Made by a program: the position numbers and the translations under genes
From: Nesterenkonia alkaliphila
Lineage (GTDB): Bacteria > Actinomycetota > Actinomycetes > Actinomycetales > Micrococcaceae
Direction: 5' to 3'
Assembly (NCBI RefSeq): GCF_009758175.1
Contig: NZ_WRPM01000011.1
Span: 23,862-87,861 of the forward strand
DNA: 64,000 nucleotides
Shown here: positions 26,698 to 35,608 of the stretch, piece by piece
Position numbering within the stretch: the first letter of the stretch is position 1
How the letters are laid out: each line of letters starts with the position of its first letter
Notes under the pieces: model-generated
The model's input: the letters and a program-made list of their open reading frames with translations, nothing else
Told to the model about the DNA's origin: nothing
The model's database searches: none

Positions 26698-27765
26698 ATG
26701 ACTATCGTCGCGCATTCACGCTCGTTTGTCGTCGGCGTCGATACCCACGCCCGCAACCACGTCTACGCCATCGTCGCCACGACCGGCGAACTGCTCGATA
26801 CCCGCGAGTTCCCGAGCACCAAAGCGGGCATCAACCGCGCGATCTCCTGGACCGCACGCAGGACCGGTGGCGATGCCGACACACTGTGGGTGATCGAGGG
26901 CGCCGCCACCTACGGGGCCGTGCTCACCAGCGCCGTCACTGCTCAGGGGTACGAGGCTGCCGAGGCCGCACGGATGAACGCTCGAGCCCACCGTGGTGTG
27001 GGGAAGTCCGATGCGCTCGATGCCCACCGGATCGCTGCCGCTGTCCTCCCGCTGCGCGAGGATCAACTGCGTCGGCCCCGCCTGAACGAGGGCGTCCGGC
27101 AGGCATTGCGGGTGCTCGTGTCTGCTCGGGAGACGATGACCGATGAGCGCACCCGGATGGTAAACACGCTGACCGCGCTGCTGCGCGCCAACAACCTCGG
27201 TCTTGACGCTCGCAGGTCATTGACTGGCACCCAGATCACCGAGGTGTCCCGGTGGCGTTCTCGCGACGAACCCCTCGCGCTGTCTGTGGCCCGCGCCGAG
27301 GCGATCCGGCTGGCTCAGCACATCATCGAGCTCGATGACACCCTCGCTGTGAACCTCGCCCAGATCAGAGAGCTCGTCGCCGTCAGCGAGGCCGGTCCAC
27401 TACTCGAGGAGAAAGGATTCGGGCCGGTCACCGCGGCGATCTGCCTCACCACCTGGTCACATCCCGACCGGGTGCGCTCCGAGGCCGCGTTCGCATCCCT
27501 GGCGGGCGTGAATCCGATCCCCGCCTCTTCGGGGAACATGGTCCGGCACCGCCTCAACCGGGGCGGGGATCGGCGCTTGAACAAGGCACTGCACATGGTA
27601 TCGATCAACCGTATGGCCCACGACCCAGAGACCCGCGCTTACGTCGAGAAACGATCCGCTGAAGGACGCACGGTCAAAGAGATCCGCCGCTGCATCAAGC
27701 GCTACCTCGCGAGGCGGGTCTATCGAACACTCAACGCCCTGACCCCGACAGCGAGCACCACTTGA
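26698..27765 (+). CDS. IS110-family transposase, apparently intact
   Basis: 355 residues. The RuvC-like DEDD domain is complete: VVGVDTHARNHVY (Asp), WVIEGAATYG (Glu), and KSDALDAHRIA (two Asp). The C-terminal domain holds FGPVTAAICL and the catalytic serine region SLAGVNPIPASSGNMVRHRLNRGGDR, followed by the usual basic tail. No frameshift or premature stop is seen, so it may be active. It is the only whole transposase gene among the IS remnants here and differs from the IS110 scrap at 41881-42042. Confidence 0.92.
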   Translation: MTIVAHSRSFVVGVDTHARNHVYAIVATTGELLDTREFPSTKAGINRAISWTARRTGGDADTLWVIEGAATYGAVLTSAVTAQGYEAAEAARMNARAHRGVGKSDALDAHRIAAAVLPLREDQLRRPRLNEGVRQALRVLVSARETMTDERTRMVNTLTALLRANNLGLDARRSLTGTQITEVSRWRSRDEPLALSVARAEAIRLAQHIIELDDTLAVNLAQIRELVAVSEAGPLLEEKGFGPVTAAICLTTWSHPDRVRSEAAFASLAGVNPIPASSGNMVRHRLNRGGDRRLNKALHMVSINRMAHDPETRAYVEKRSAEGRTVKEIRRCIKRYLARRVYRTLNALTPTASTT

Positions 27766-27788
27766 CATCTATAGAAGGGTCATCTGCG

Positions 27789-28383
27789 ATGAGCCGGTTT
27801 ACTCGGAAGTGTGCACTGTCGACGCTCGGATCGTTCCTGCGCGAGTTCCGGTTCGGGCATGTCCGCCAACTCGACGACGTCGCCTCCCGCGTCCTTCAGA
27901 ATCTCGCCGCTGACGCGTCGCTGCTAAAGGGGGAGACCGGTTCGCCGAAAGGAGCCGCTAAGATCGTCCGCGACGCTCTCGCGGCCCTCCACCGCCTGCA
28001 GCCCACCAGCAGTGCCCAGCCGTTGCTGCGGCGGACCAAATCCACCAGGCGCACGCGATCATCTAACAGGTTCACGCCGATCTGAAGGGCGGACCGTTCG
28101 CTCATCTCCCCTCTGGGGTGTTCACCGCGAACAGCGCCTGGCTCATCCTCGCGGTGATCGCGTTCAACCTCACCCGCGCTGCCGGACTCATCGCGAACCG
28201 CACAGCTCGGCTCGCCAAGCCCACAACCGCGACCATCCGCCGCACCCTCGTCTCAATACCGGCGCGACTGGCACGATCCGCGGGTCGCATCACGTTACAC
28301 CTGTCCGAAACCTGGTCTTGGCGGGACGCGTTCGGACAGCTCTTCACGGCAACGCATGCGCCACCACCGGCAGCGGCCAGCTA
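27789..28383 (+). pseudogene. IS1380-family transposase, internally deleted remnant
   Basis: An N-terminal-like segment (FTRKCALSTLGSFLREFRF, then GHVRQLDDVASRVL) is followed in another frame by the C-terminal segment SAWLILAVIAFNLTRAAG, TTATIRRTLVSIPARLARSA and ITLHLSETWSWRDAF. Both are characteristic of IS1380-type transposases. The catalytic middle is gone and the two parts are out of frame, so this is a dead remnant. Confidence 0.72.
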
Positions 28384-28499
28384 AACAACGCCGCGACTGC
28401 GGCACGACCGAGAACCCAGTGGACGACCGGGATGAGACGCCCGGAACGCACCCTTGCCCACGGCGCATCACTTCACGCCGATAGCACCAACCCCATCAC

Positions 28500-29105
28500 C
28501 CGAAGGCCCGTCGGTGGATCGAGGCTAAACGACTCCGCGGTGTCGTAATAGCTGACGCCCTCGTGAGCCGGAAGTTCTCCCGGCCACATCCGCATGAGGG
28601 CTGGGTCACGGACATCACACAACACCGCACGCGCGAAAGCTGGCTCTACTGCGCCGCCGTTCTCGACATCTACAGTCGTCGGCTGGTCGGCTGGTCGATC
28701 GACTCCAAGCAAGACGCCGCGCTTCTCGTCAACGCGCTCGATATGGCCATCCAGAGTCATCGTCCAGAGCCAGGAGTGATAGTTCACGCGGACCACGGAA
28801 CGCAACGCACGTCTTGGCACTTTGGGGAGAAGGTCCGCTCCGTCAGGCTTCTGCCCTCGTTCGGGACAGCCGGGCGACGGGTTCGACAAAGCAATGATGA
28901 AAAGTTTTTGTCATCGATGCAGATCGAACTTCTGAACCGGAATAAATGGAAAATAATAGTCGAAATTGTAAACGCGATCTTCGAATACTTCGAGACCTTC
29001 CACCACCCCCAGTGCCGAAACTCCGCCGTCGGCTACCGCGCGCCGATCGAATACGAGACACTCACATCAACAACATTCCCGCCGCGAATGGGCGACCGTG
29101 ACTGG
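28500..29105 (+). pseudogene. IS3-family transposase OrfB, decayed
   Basis: From about 28500 the frame reads ARRWIEAKRLRGVVIADALV, then the integrase core with WVTDITQ (first Asp) and VIVHADHGTQ (second Asp). Near 28870-28910 it runs out of frame for about ten codons and returns: the shifted frame reads FDKAMMKSF, the place where IS3 enzymes have AMMESF. The catalytic Glu is therefore Lys, and the segment carries compensating indels. The 5' part of OrfB and all of OrfA are missing. It ends about 200 bases before the thiopeptide precursor. Confidence 0.8.
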
Positions 29106-29185
29106 AGCCAATTTCGTGGGGCAAGGGAAGATGTCGTCTATCCTTGCAGCAGACCCCTACCACAAGTGTTGCCGTGAAACCACCC

Positions 29186-29220
29186 TTGACATGATCCACA
29201 GGCGTCAAAAGACTGTAGAG
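29186..29220 (+). promoter_or_regulatory. Possible promoter of the thiopeptide operon
   Basis: A perfect TTGACA is at 29186-29191, followed 17 bases later by the weak -10 candidate AAGACT, or 22 bases later by TGTAGA. It lies about 90-120 bases before the precursor ATG and just past the IS3 remnant. The -35 match is good and the -10 is poor, so the call is tentative. Confidence 0.35.
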
Positions 29221-29310
29221 CAGGCGGGCAGCCGCTCGTCGCGAAGCGTCGTTGGTCGGGGAGACCCCTGGCTAGCGGCGCCGGATAATCGCTAGATAGG
29301 ACGGATCACC

Positions 29311-29481
29311 ATGGAACGCACAGACAACTTCGACCTCCCGATGGACGTCTTCGAGCTCGAGGACCAGGGCATGGACGTTAAGTCCCTGACTGCTGGTCAT
29401 GGCATGACCGAGGTTGGCGCCTCGACCAACTGCTTCTGCTACCCCTGTTGCTCCTGCTCCGCTCCGTCGAGCAGCGCCTGA
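29311..29481 (+). CDS. Thiopeptide precursor peptide (kocurin/GE37468/thiomuracin type)
   Basis: 56 residues. The leader contains LPMDVFELEDQGMDVKSL and TAGHGMTEVGA, nearly the GE2270/thiomuracin precursor leader as I remember it. The core is STNCFCYPCCSCSAPSSSA. Ser1 and Ser11 keep the spacing that makes the pyridine of a 29-membered ring. Five cysteines (4, 6, 9, 10, 12) can become thiazoles; Thr2 would give a methyloxazole as in GE37468, and residue 8 is an encoded proline. The tail (Ser13-Ala19) can give dehydroalanines and a C-terminal amide. Target by family: elongation factor Tu. AGGACGG lies upstream of the ATG. I recall kocurin from Kocuria as a GE37468-like compound with proline, so this is probably kocurin or a close relative. 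Confidence 0.93.
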   Translation: MERTDNFDLPMDVFELEDQGMDVKSLTAGHGMTEVGASTNCFCYPCCSCSAPSSSA

Positions 29482-29488
29482 CCCAATG

Positions 29489-29521
29489 CGGTGGGGTGGG
29501 CACCTAGCGCCCACCCCACCG
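29489..29521 (+). terminator. Strong hairpin after the precursor gene (partial terminator or mRNA stabiliser)
   Basis: CGGTGGGGTGGGC (29489-29501) and GCCCACCCCACCG (29509-29521) form a perfect 13-bp GC-rich stem with a 7-base loop, 8 bases after the precursor stop and 52 bases before the next gene. No clean T-run follows. The likely effect is to keep precursor mRNA more abundant than the enzyme mRNA, by partial termination or 3' protection. Confidence 0.75.
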
Positions 29522-29573
29522 TCCTGGTTTCGTTCCCGTCCCTCTCGGGGCCGACGACTGAAGGACCCCGTAG

Positions 29574-32234
29574 ATGACCATTCCCCAGCTCGATGGCCGT
29601 CCGTTGCCCAGGTATGACACCGGCGAGCCCGCTGCGCACGACGAAGTTCTCGACGTCCGCGTAGCCGCCCTGCCAGCCGGGGTTCTCCGACAGCTGCGCT
29701 TTACCGATACCCGCTCCGCGCTCGAAGCCCGAGTTCGTACCCGCTCCACGCTCGAACAATGCACAAGTTCGGCTGATGCAGCCCTCTACGCGGCGATCGG
29801 AGCCTCCACCACGCCAAGTGAACTGGCGAAGGAGTTCCTACGAGCCAAGCGGGCACTGGGCCGCGGGCGAACCCCTTCCGCCGAGGCCATGGCCGGGTTC
29901 CCGGGCCCGGTGGCCGAGGCGCTGCAGCGGGTCACCGCAGCGCAGGCGGACTATGAAGAGGCCAATGCACACCTTGAGGTCGCGTTCTCCGCCGACCGCG
30001 ACCGTACCCAGCGCTTGCTCGCTTCCCTAGCCGAGGATCCACTTTTGCGCACCGGCATTCTTCAATCGGCCCCCACCCTCGAGGCCCTCATGGACACCGC
30101 CAAATGGCCTGAGTATCTTTGTTCGGACAAACGCGCGACCCGTATGGCCCAATTTGTCCACCGCGCAACTGCTAAGACCAGCCCCTTCTCGACCTTTACC
30201 TACACCGGGCGATCCGGGGCCGCGGAGGACCCGACAGCAGTTTCCTTGCCCGGGCCGGATTCCGTACGGCTGGTTCGCCAGCTTGACGGCAAGATTTGGG
30301 CCCTACTTATGCAGGACCTGCGCAGCCGCGACGCACTCGCAGCCATGTGGCCGGTCCGCCCGAACCCCTCCCTGGTCTGGCTCCCTTCTTTGTCTCGGGC
30401 TGCGTTGCTGGGCCCGCCGCCACAAGAGCAGCTGCGGATGTTGCCGGAGCACCCTGCGCTGCGGGCAGTCCTCGCTGGCCCCCCGGAGCCTGTGCTCCCG
30501 GAGGTCTGGACCCAGCGCCTCGCGCGGGATCTCGGCTTAGAGGCTGACGACAACGGGCTCGTGTCCATGCTGTTGCGCGCCGGTGCCCTTCAGCCGGAGG
30601 ACCCGGTGTCAGAACACGGGGACCGCCCCGTCGGCGACCTCGTGCACTGGCTTGAGCACCATGAACTAGCCGCGATCGTGCCCTGGTTCCCGGTCCTGGC
30701 CCGGCTTGCCGAGCTACTTGAGCCGAGCCCGACGCCCACGGACGCGTCGACGCTGCGCGCCGAGCGTCGTGCGCTCGACCAAACCGCCGCGGACCTTCTG
30801 GCAGCCCTGGGTCACAAACCGGCCGAGCTTGGTGCCGATCTCAAACCGGTGCACGAGTCGGCTGTCCTCGACCGTCCCCTCCTGCTGCCTAGCACCCCCA
30901 CTGTCGAGGACTTAGACGTCATAGGCACCGCCCGGTCCTGGTTATCGGTGCTCGACATAAAATGGCCGGGCCGACTGGCGGTCTCCGCTTACGCCGAGAC
31001 CCTGTTGCCGACGAAGGGATCGCTGCCGCTACTCGAGCTCTATAGGTCCGTCCACCAGGAGCTGCGCCAGGGGACGGGCCCGCTCGCGGCACACTTGCGC
31101 ACCTGGTTCGCCACCATACCCCGCCAGCCCGGCCCGGACACCCCCGCCACCGAGCTCACCGCCACGTTGCAAAGGCTGCACGATGAGCGGCGACGCGGGA
31201 CCGAGCTCGTCGACCGCTGCACCGACGAAGAACAGCAGATTGCGCGCATCCCCTTGGAGCTCGTAAAGGAGCAACTGCGTGTGCGACCCGAACTGCTACG
31301 CTCTGGTGCACCGGCGGCCGCCTACATTCAGGCCACACAGGCCGCCGGCAGCCGGTGGGTTATCAACGTCCTGCACGGCGGCCACGGCCGCGGCCGCGCC
31401 CGGACGGACCATCTCATGCGCTGTGCCGGACTCAACCCCATTCCCCTACACCCCGTCCATCCGACCCGCCCCTCCGGAGCGGTCGCGGCCGAGTGGACTG
31501 GCACCCACGGGTCCTCACTCAACGCCCGGCGTCCAACGCTGCCCACAGCGCTGGACTACCCGCACACCACCGGACCCGGTGCCGGGCAGCACCGAATTCC
31601 GGTGGGCCACCTGCACGTGCGCCGCGGCGCCATTCCAGGTCTCCTCGAACTCATCGATGTCCGCGACGGCACGGTACTGGCCCCCGCCCACATTGGCATG
31701 CTAGCCGACTACCAGTTGCCACCGCTGGCCCGGTTCGTTGAACGCGTCTTCGGTGACGCTTACCTATTGCACCCCAGCAACCCGCCCTTCGCCTCCGACC
31801 TACCTTTGAACCGCCTCACAGGCATCACCCGCTTGCCCCGGGTGCAGGTCGACGACATCATCGTCCAGCGTCGGCGCTTTGTGGTGCCCGCTGCGCTGCT
31901 TCCGCAACCGAACCCGGCTCAGTCCGGAGCCGCCTACCTTGAGGAGCTATGCGACTGGTTCGCCGAGCACGGGCTGCCGTCCACTTCGTACGTGCGGGCC
32001 TGGGGTGAGGATCTGCGCGGAGACAAGGTCAAGTCCCGCAAACCTATGCTGCTCAACCTTGACTCGTGGTGGACCGTCTCGGAGCTAGTGCGCCACAGCG
32101 GCGGGGCTAAGTTTGTGGTGCTTGACGAGGCGCTGCCTGACCCTTACCTTCACGACCCGGCCAGGCCGGTCACCGAGCTACTTGCCGAAGTCCCCCCGCA
32201 CCAGCCAGACAACGAAGGAACCCCCGCCCCATGA
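29574..32234 (+). CDS. Thiopeptide LanB-like tRNA-Glu-dependent Ser glutamyltransferase (TbtB-like)
   Basis: 886 residues from an ATG with GAAGGA upstream. It is a split-LanB dehydratase N-terminal protein: the opening LDVRVAALPAGVLRQL is followed by a domain with KWPEYLCSDKRATRMAQFVHRATAKTSPFSTFTYTG, the FVHRATAKTSPFSTF stretch being a hallmark of Lant_dehydr_N proteins. The middle is long and helical, and the end holds DLPLNRLTGITRLPRVQVD. By family it transfers Glu from Glu-tRNA to Ser side chains of the precursor, the first step of dehydroalanine formation. The elimination domain is a separate protein encoded by the overlapping next gene (ATGA), as in thiomuracin-type clusters. Confidence 0.9.
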   Translation: MTIPQLDGRPLPRYDTGEPAAHDEVLDVRVAALPAGVLRQLRFTDTRSALEARVRTRSTLEQCTSSADAALYAAIGASTTPSELAKEFLRAKRALGRGRTPSAEAMAGFPGPVAEALQRVTAAQADYEEANAHLEVAFSADRDRTQRLLASLAEDPLLRTGILQSAPTLEALMDTAKWPEYLCSDKRATRMAQFVHRATAKTSPFSTFTYTGRSGAAEDPTAVSLPGPDSVRLVRQLDGKIWALLMQDLRSRDALAAMWPVRPNPSLVWLPSLSRAALLGPPPQEQLRMLPEHPALRAVLAGPPEPVLPEVWTQRLARDLGLEADDNGLVSMLLRAGALQPEDPVSEHGDRPVGDLVHWLEHHELAAIVPWFPVLARLAELLEPSPTPTDASTLRAERRALDQTAADLLAALGHKPAELGADLKPVHESAVLDRPLLLPSTPTVEDLDVIGTARSWLSVLDIKWPGRLAVSAYAETLLPTKGSLPLLELYRSVHQELRQGTGPLAAHLRTWFATIPRQPGPDTPATELTATLQRLHDERRRGTELVDRCTDEEQQIARIPLELVKEQLRVRPELLRSGAPAAAYIQATQAAGSRWVINVLHGGHGRGRARTDHLMRCAGLNPIPLHPVHPTRPSGAVAAEWTGTHGSSLNARRPTLPTALDYPHTTGPGAGQHRIPVGHLHVRRGAIPGLLELIDVRDGTVLAPAHIGMLADYQLPPLARFVERVFGDAYLLHPSNPPFASDLPLNRLTGITRLPRVQVDDIIVQRRRFVVPAALLPQPNPAQSGAAYLEELCDWFAEHGLPSTSYVRAWGEDLRGDKVKSRKPMLLNLDSWWTVSELVRHSGGAKFVVLDEALPDPYLHDPARPVTELLAEVPPHQPDNEGTPAP

Positions 32235-33154
32235 GCACCTACCCGACGTCTCCTGGCTCGGAATACACTTGGCTGTCTCTGCATCTGCGCTGCGATGGAG
32301 ATACTGACGAGTTCCTCCGCGCCGCCGTTCTCGATATCGCCGAGGAGCTCATAGCGCGCGCCCCCGGCACCTCCTGGTTCTACTTACGCTACTGGGAGGG
32401 CGGCCCACACGTGCGGTTGCGACTGTTCCTGCCCACCGACGAGCACGCCACCGCCCGGCGCGCCGTCCGCGAACGCGCCGAGGCCTGGCTGGCCGACAAC
32501 AACCCCGGCTACGAGACGCCTGAGATCTATTACGACCAGATCGCCGCGCAGCTGGCCGCCCGCGAAGGACGAGACCGGCCCGTGCTGAGATGGCAGCCGC
32601 ACGGCCGGGTCTGGGAGCAGAGCTACGAGCCGGAGACCGCCAAGTACGGCTCCGGAGCTTCCTTGCACGCCTACGAGCGCCACTTCCAGGATTCCTCCGC
32701 CCTCGCCGCTCGTGTCCTGCGCCAACGCCCGGGCCCGACCCAGGTCCTTTCCCTGGCCGTGGCACTCCTATTGACAGGTTGGACGCGCCCGGACCTCGGT
32801 CCGGGCATACAGTCCCATGACGAGCTAGTCAGCCGATGGGGCTCGGTCCAGCCCCTGGACCACCGCCGACCCGCCCAGGTCCGCCCAGAGCTGCTTACCG
32901 AACTGCTGGAGCGAGCCCGGGCAGGTGCCGACGCCTGGTCGCGTTCGTGGCGAGACTCCCTCGACCGGTTGCTAGACACCCTCACTGACGAGGGCGTCTC
33001 CCCTGAGCAGCGTCGCACCGGTACCGACATCTGCCACCACCTGTTGTGCAACCGACTGGGATTGACCCTCGAGCAGGAACTGGCCGTGCGCCACAGCGCC
33101 TGGGCCGCCCTTTCCTCGAGCGCCGTGGCCCCGGACTTGGAGGCGCTCTCGTGA
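32231..33154 (+). CDS. Glutamate-elimination enzyme (TbtC-like, LanB C-terminal domain)
   Basis: 307 residues, ATG overlapping the preceding stop. The start reads EYTWLSLHLRCDGDTDEFL, followed by WFYLRYWEGGPHVRLRLFLP, the signature of thiopeptide-type bacteriocin biosynthesis domains (split LanB elimination domain). By family it removes glutamate from glutamylated Ser, leaving dehydroalanine. The basic residues in HVRLRLF and the Arg-rich middle fit binding of the glutamyl group. It works with the preceding glutamyltransferase and supplies both the pyridine precursors and the dehydroalanines of the tail. Confidence 0.9.
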   Translation: MSTYPTSPGSEYTWLSLHLRCDGDTDEFLRAAVLDIAEELIARAPGTSWFYLRYWEGGPHVRLRLFLPTDEHATARRAVRERAEAWLADNNPGYETPEIYYDQIAAQLAAREGRDRPVLRWQPHGRVWEQSYEPETAKYGSGASLHAYERHFQDSSALAARVLRQRPGPTQVLSLAVALLLTGWTRPDLGPGIQSHDELVSRWGSVQPLDHRRPAQVRPELLTELLERARAGADAWSRSWRDSLDRLLDTLTDEGVSPEQRRTGTDICHHLLCNRLGLTLEQELAVRHSAWAALSSSAVAPDLEALS

Positions 33155-34215
33155 GCATGGCGAAGTATCCGTGGTGGGAACTGGCCCTGGTGCGCTGGGG
33201 CGGGGAACACGCCCAGGTCGTGGCGCACGTGGTCGCCCCGCTGCTCGGCCAAAACGTCCTTGACGGTCGGCCCACCTACGTTGATACGGACTGGTGGCAG
33301 GGTCCGCACGTGTCCGTGTGTTTCCCCGCCTCACCGGAGGAGGCACAGACCCTGTGCACCTCAGGCTTGGTGGCCCGGGCACAGGAGCTGCTGACCTCCC
33401 TCGGCCCGGGCCCGGAGACCAATCCGGCGCAGCACCAGGACCTGCATGAACGGCTGGCCCGCTATGAGCGTCGCCCCGGACCGCTCGAGCCCTGGTTGCC
33501 CGATGGACAGGCTCTGTTGCGCCCCCTCCCCCCGCGTGAGGACGGCGGCGGCAGCGAGCTCGACCTCACGGTCCAGCAGGCGCACACCGCTCTGCGGGAG
33601 GCCGAACTTGACCTCTTCGCCCAGATCGCCAGGGGCGAGTTGCGCGTTGAGGCCCACGCACTGGACCTGCTAGCCAGCGTCGCCACCCGCTTCACAGACT
33701 CCGACCTGCGTGCCACCTACCCATCTTTTGCTTCCCACGCCGAGGCCTACCTCGCCACGGACGCTACACCCGGCACCCGTGAGCGCTGGGACGAGGCCTA
33801 CGCCCGTCACCAGCCGTCTTTGGTGCGCCTGCTCGAGCAGCGCATCCACCAAACGACGGAAGGCACCCTGCCTGCCAACGTCGCTGCGGTCACGGACGTC
33901 TTCGCCGCAGTCGCCGACAGCACCGACCCGCTGGCGCTCTTCGGCGGAAGCGCTCTGCCCGCATCCACCGGCGCGTTTTCCTCCTCCGAGTTCCACACGG
34001 AACTGAGCCATAACCACGGGTGGCAGAACGCGGTCCGCTACAACGCGTGGTTCGCCCGGTACCGGCTCGTTGTCAACCTCGCCTACCGGCACCTGAGCAA
34101 GCTCGGCCTGAGTCCGCACCACCGCTTTTACACTTGCCATCTGCTTACCCGCGCTGCGCAGGACTTAACCCGCACCACCGCCTCCGATGTCCTGAAGGGC
34201 CTCTCCCGTGCCTGA
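33151..34215 (+). CDS. [4+2] pyridine synthase (TbtD-like)
   Basis: 354 residues from a GTG at 33151 that overlaps the previous stop (GTGA); an ATG two codons later is also possible. It starts KYPWWELALVRWGGEHAQ and continues DTDWWQGPHVSVCF, a second, diverged split-LanB-like fold as in TbtD and TclM. The C-terminal part has SSEFHTELSHNHGWQNAVRY, FARYRLVVNLAYRHLSKLGL and the final FYTCHLLTRAAQDL, typical of the pyridine synthases. By family it joins two dehydroalanines (positions 1 and 11) in an aza-Diels-Alder-type step that forms the macrocycle and expels the leader peptide. Confidence 0.9.
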   Translation: MSMAKYPWWELALVRWGGEHAQVVAHVVAPLLGQNVLDGRPTYVDTDWWQGPHVSVCFPASPEEAQTLCTSGLVARAQELLTSLGPGPETNPAQHQDLHERLARYERRPGPLEPWLPDGQALLRPLPPREDGGGSELDLTVQQAHTALREAELDLFAQIARGELRVEAHALDLLASVATRFTDSDLRATYPSFASHAEAYLATDATPGTRERWDEAYARHQPSLVRLLEQRIHQTTEGTLPANVAAVTDVFAAVADSTDPLALFGGSALPASTGAFSSSEFHTELSHNHGWQNAVRYNAWFARYRLVVNLAYRHLSKLGLSPHHRFYTCHLLTRAAQDLTRTTASDVLKGLSRA

Positions 34216-35608
34216 GACTGCTAACGTCCCCCAGCCCTTGCCCCCTGCTCTATCCCCGGCCTCGCTACGCCTGGGCCTCGCCCCGGGTGTCTGGCTCGCC
34301 CGCTCCGCCGATCGAGCCATGCTCGTGCGGTGGCCACATCACCGGACCCTGGACCGGTGGGACGCGACCACCGAAGATCTGCTCACCCGCCTCGGCAGCC
34401 CCGAGGGCGTCGAGGTCGACCCCGGCCTGCTAGACGGCGGACCCGCACTGCCAGGCACACACCTTCCCGATGAGCTGCTCGACGACGGCTGGCTCACCCT
34501 CACCGTCGTCAGCGGCTTCGAACCCGTGTTCACCGTCCTTCCCCGTCGCCAGCCCCCGCAGCGACCGCTTCCCCCCGTTTCGGAGCCGCGTTTGTCCCGG
34601 CACGCCGTGCTTGTGCCTGCGGACAGCGGCTGGCACCTTGAGGCGCCGCACTCCTGGTGCGACCTCCTCTTTCCGAATCTCGAGCAGCTCCACCGATGCC
34701 TCGAAACCTCGGGACGCACCAGCCTCGAGGAGCAAGTCCTGCTGTGGGGCGGGGCCCTGGTCGAACCCCGCGAGGAGCAGGAGCGCCTCAGTCACCGCCA
34801 GTGGTCCGCCCACGAGTTGTGGTTCCACGAGCGCTCCCGCCGATATGGCCGCGAGCGTGGCTTCGGGGGCACGTTCTGGGCCCGCGACATCTTCCCGCCC
34901 CCGCCGCTGCAGCCCGCGGAAGCTCCAGCTGTGACCGTCCGCTTCGCCGCCGCGGACCTCGAAGCCCTCGGTGCTCGCTCTCTGAGCTTGCACCGGGCCC
35001 TCGAAGACCGCCGCTCAATCCGCCGCCATGACGACGATGCGCCTCTGGACCGGGACCGTCTCGGCGAGTTCCTCTACCGCACCGCCCGGTTGCGGCTTGT
35101 ACAAGAAGTAGAAGGCGTGGATTACGGCAGCAAGCCCTACCCCTCTGGCGGATCGGTCTACGAGACCGAGATCTATCTACTTGTCCGCCACGTGCGGGAC
35201 CTCGCGCCAGGGCTGTGGCGTTACGACCCCACCGAGCATGGGCTCGCCCCCGTCCGGGAGGGACTCGAGCACCCGGACGTCGCGGCACTTCTGCGCGAAG
35301 CTGCCCACTCTTCGACCGTTGATGCCCTCCCGCAGGTGACCTTGCTCATGGCACCGCGCTTTGGCCGTATCCTGTGGAAGTACGAGCAGATGGGCTACGC
35401 CGTGATGCTCAAGCACATCGGTGTGCTCATGCAGACCATGTATCTCGTCGCCACCGACATGGGCCTGGCTGCCTGCGCAATCGGCAGCGGAGACAGCGAC
35501 CTCTTCTCGCGCGCTACCGGGCTCGATCCTCTGGAATGCACCAGCGTTGGGGAGTTCCTCCTTGGCACCCCGCATCCCGACGAGCGCTTTCAGGAGCGTC
35601 CCGCATGA
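34208..35608 (+). CDS. SagB-type azoline dehydrogenase, FMN nitroreductase fold (TbtE-like)
   Basis: 466 residues from a GTG overlapping the previous gene by 8 bases. The first 250 residues are a SagB-type N-terminal region. The nitroreductase domain begins near RSIRRHDDDAPLDRDRLG, followed by KPYPSGGSVYETEIYLLVRHV and a C-terminal LKHIGVLMQTMYLVATDMGL segment with the usual flavin contacts. By family it oxidises thiazolines and (methyl)oxazolines to thiazoles and oxazoles with FMN. It lies directly before the cyclodehydratase genes whose products it uses. Confidence 0.9.
   Translation: MPETANVPQPLPPALSPASLRLGLAPGVWLARSADRAMLVRWPHHRTLDRWDATTEDLLTRLGSPEGVEVDPGLLDGGPALPGTHLPDELLDDGWLTLTVVSGFEPVFTVLPRRQPPQRPLPPVSEPRLSRHAVLVPADSGWHLEAPHSWCDLLFPNLEQLHRCLETSGRTSLEEQVLLWGGALVEPREEQERLSHRQWSAHELWFHERSRRYGRERGFGGTFWARDIFPPPPLQPAEAPAVTVRFAAADLEALGARSLSLHRALEDRRSIRRHDDDAPLDRDRLGEFLYRTARLRLVQEVEGVDYGSKPYPSGGSVYETEIYLLVRHVRDLAPGLWRYDPTEHGLAPVREGLEHPDVAALLREAAHSSTVDALPQVTLLMAPRFGRILWKYEQMGYAVMLKHIGVLMQTMYLVATDMGLAACAIGSGDSDLFSRATGLDPLECTSVGEFLLGTPHPDERFQERPA

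Noticed and set aside
28473..28889. 138-residue minus-strand frame as a gene
   Set aside because: It lies antisense to the IS3 remnant and has no domain of its own.
29311..29481. Precursor read as a lanthipeptide or linear azole peptide
   Set aside because: The leader, the Ser1/Ser11 spacing and the pyridine synthase gene all point to a thiopeptide; no LanC, LanM or lanthionine synthetase gene is present.
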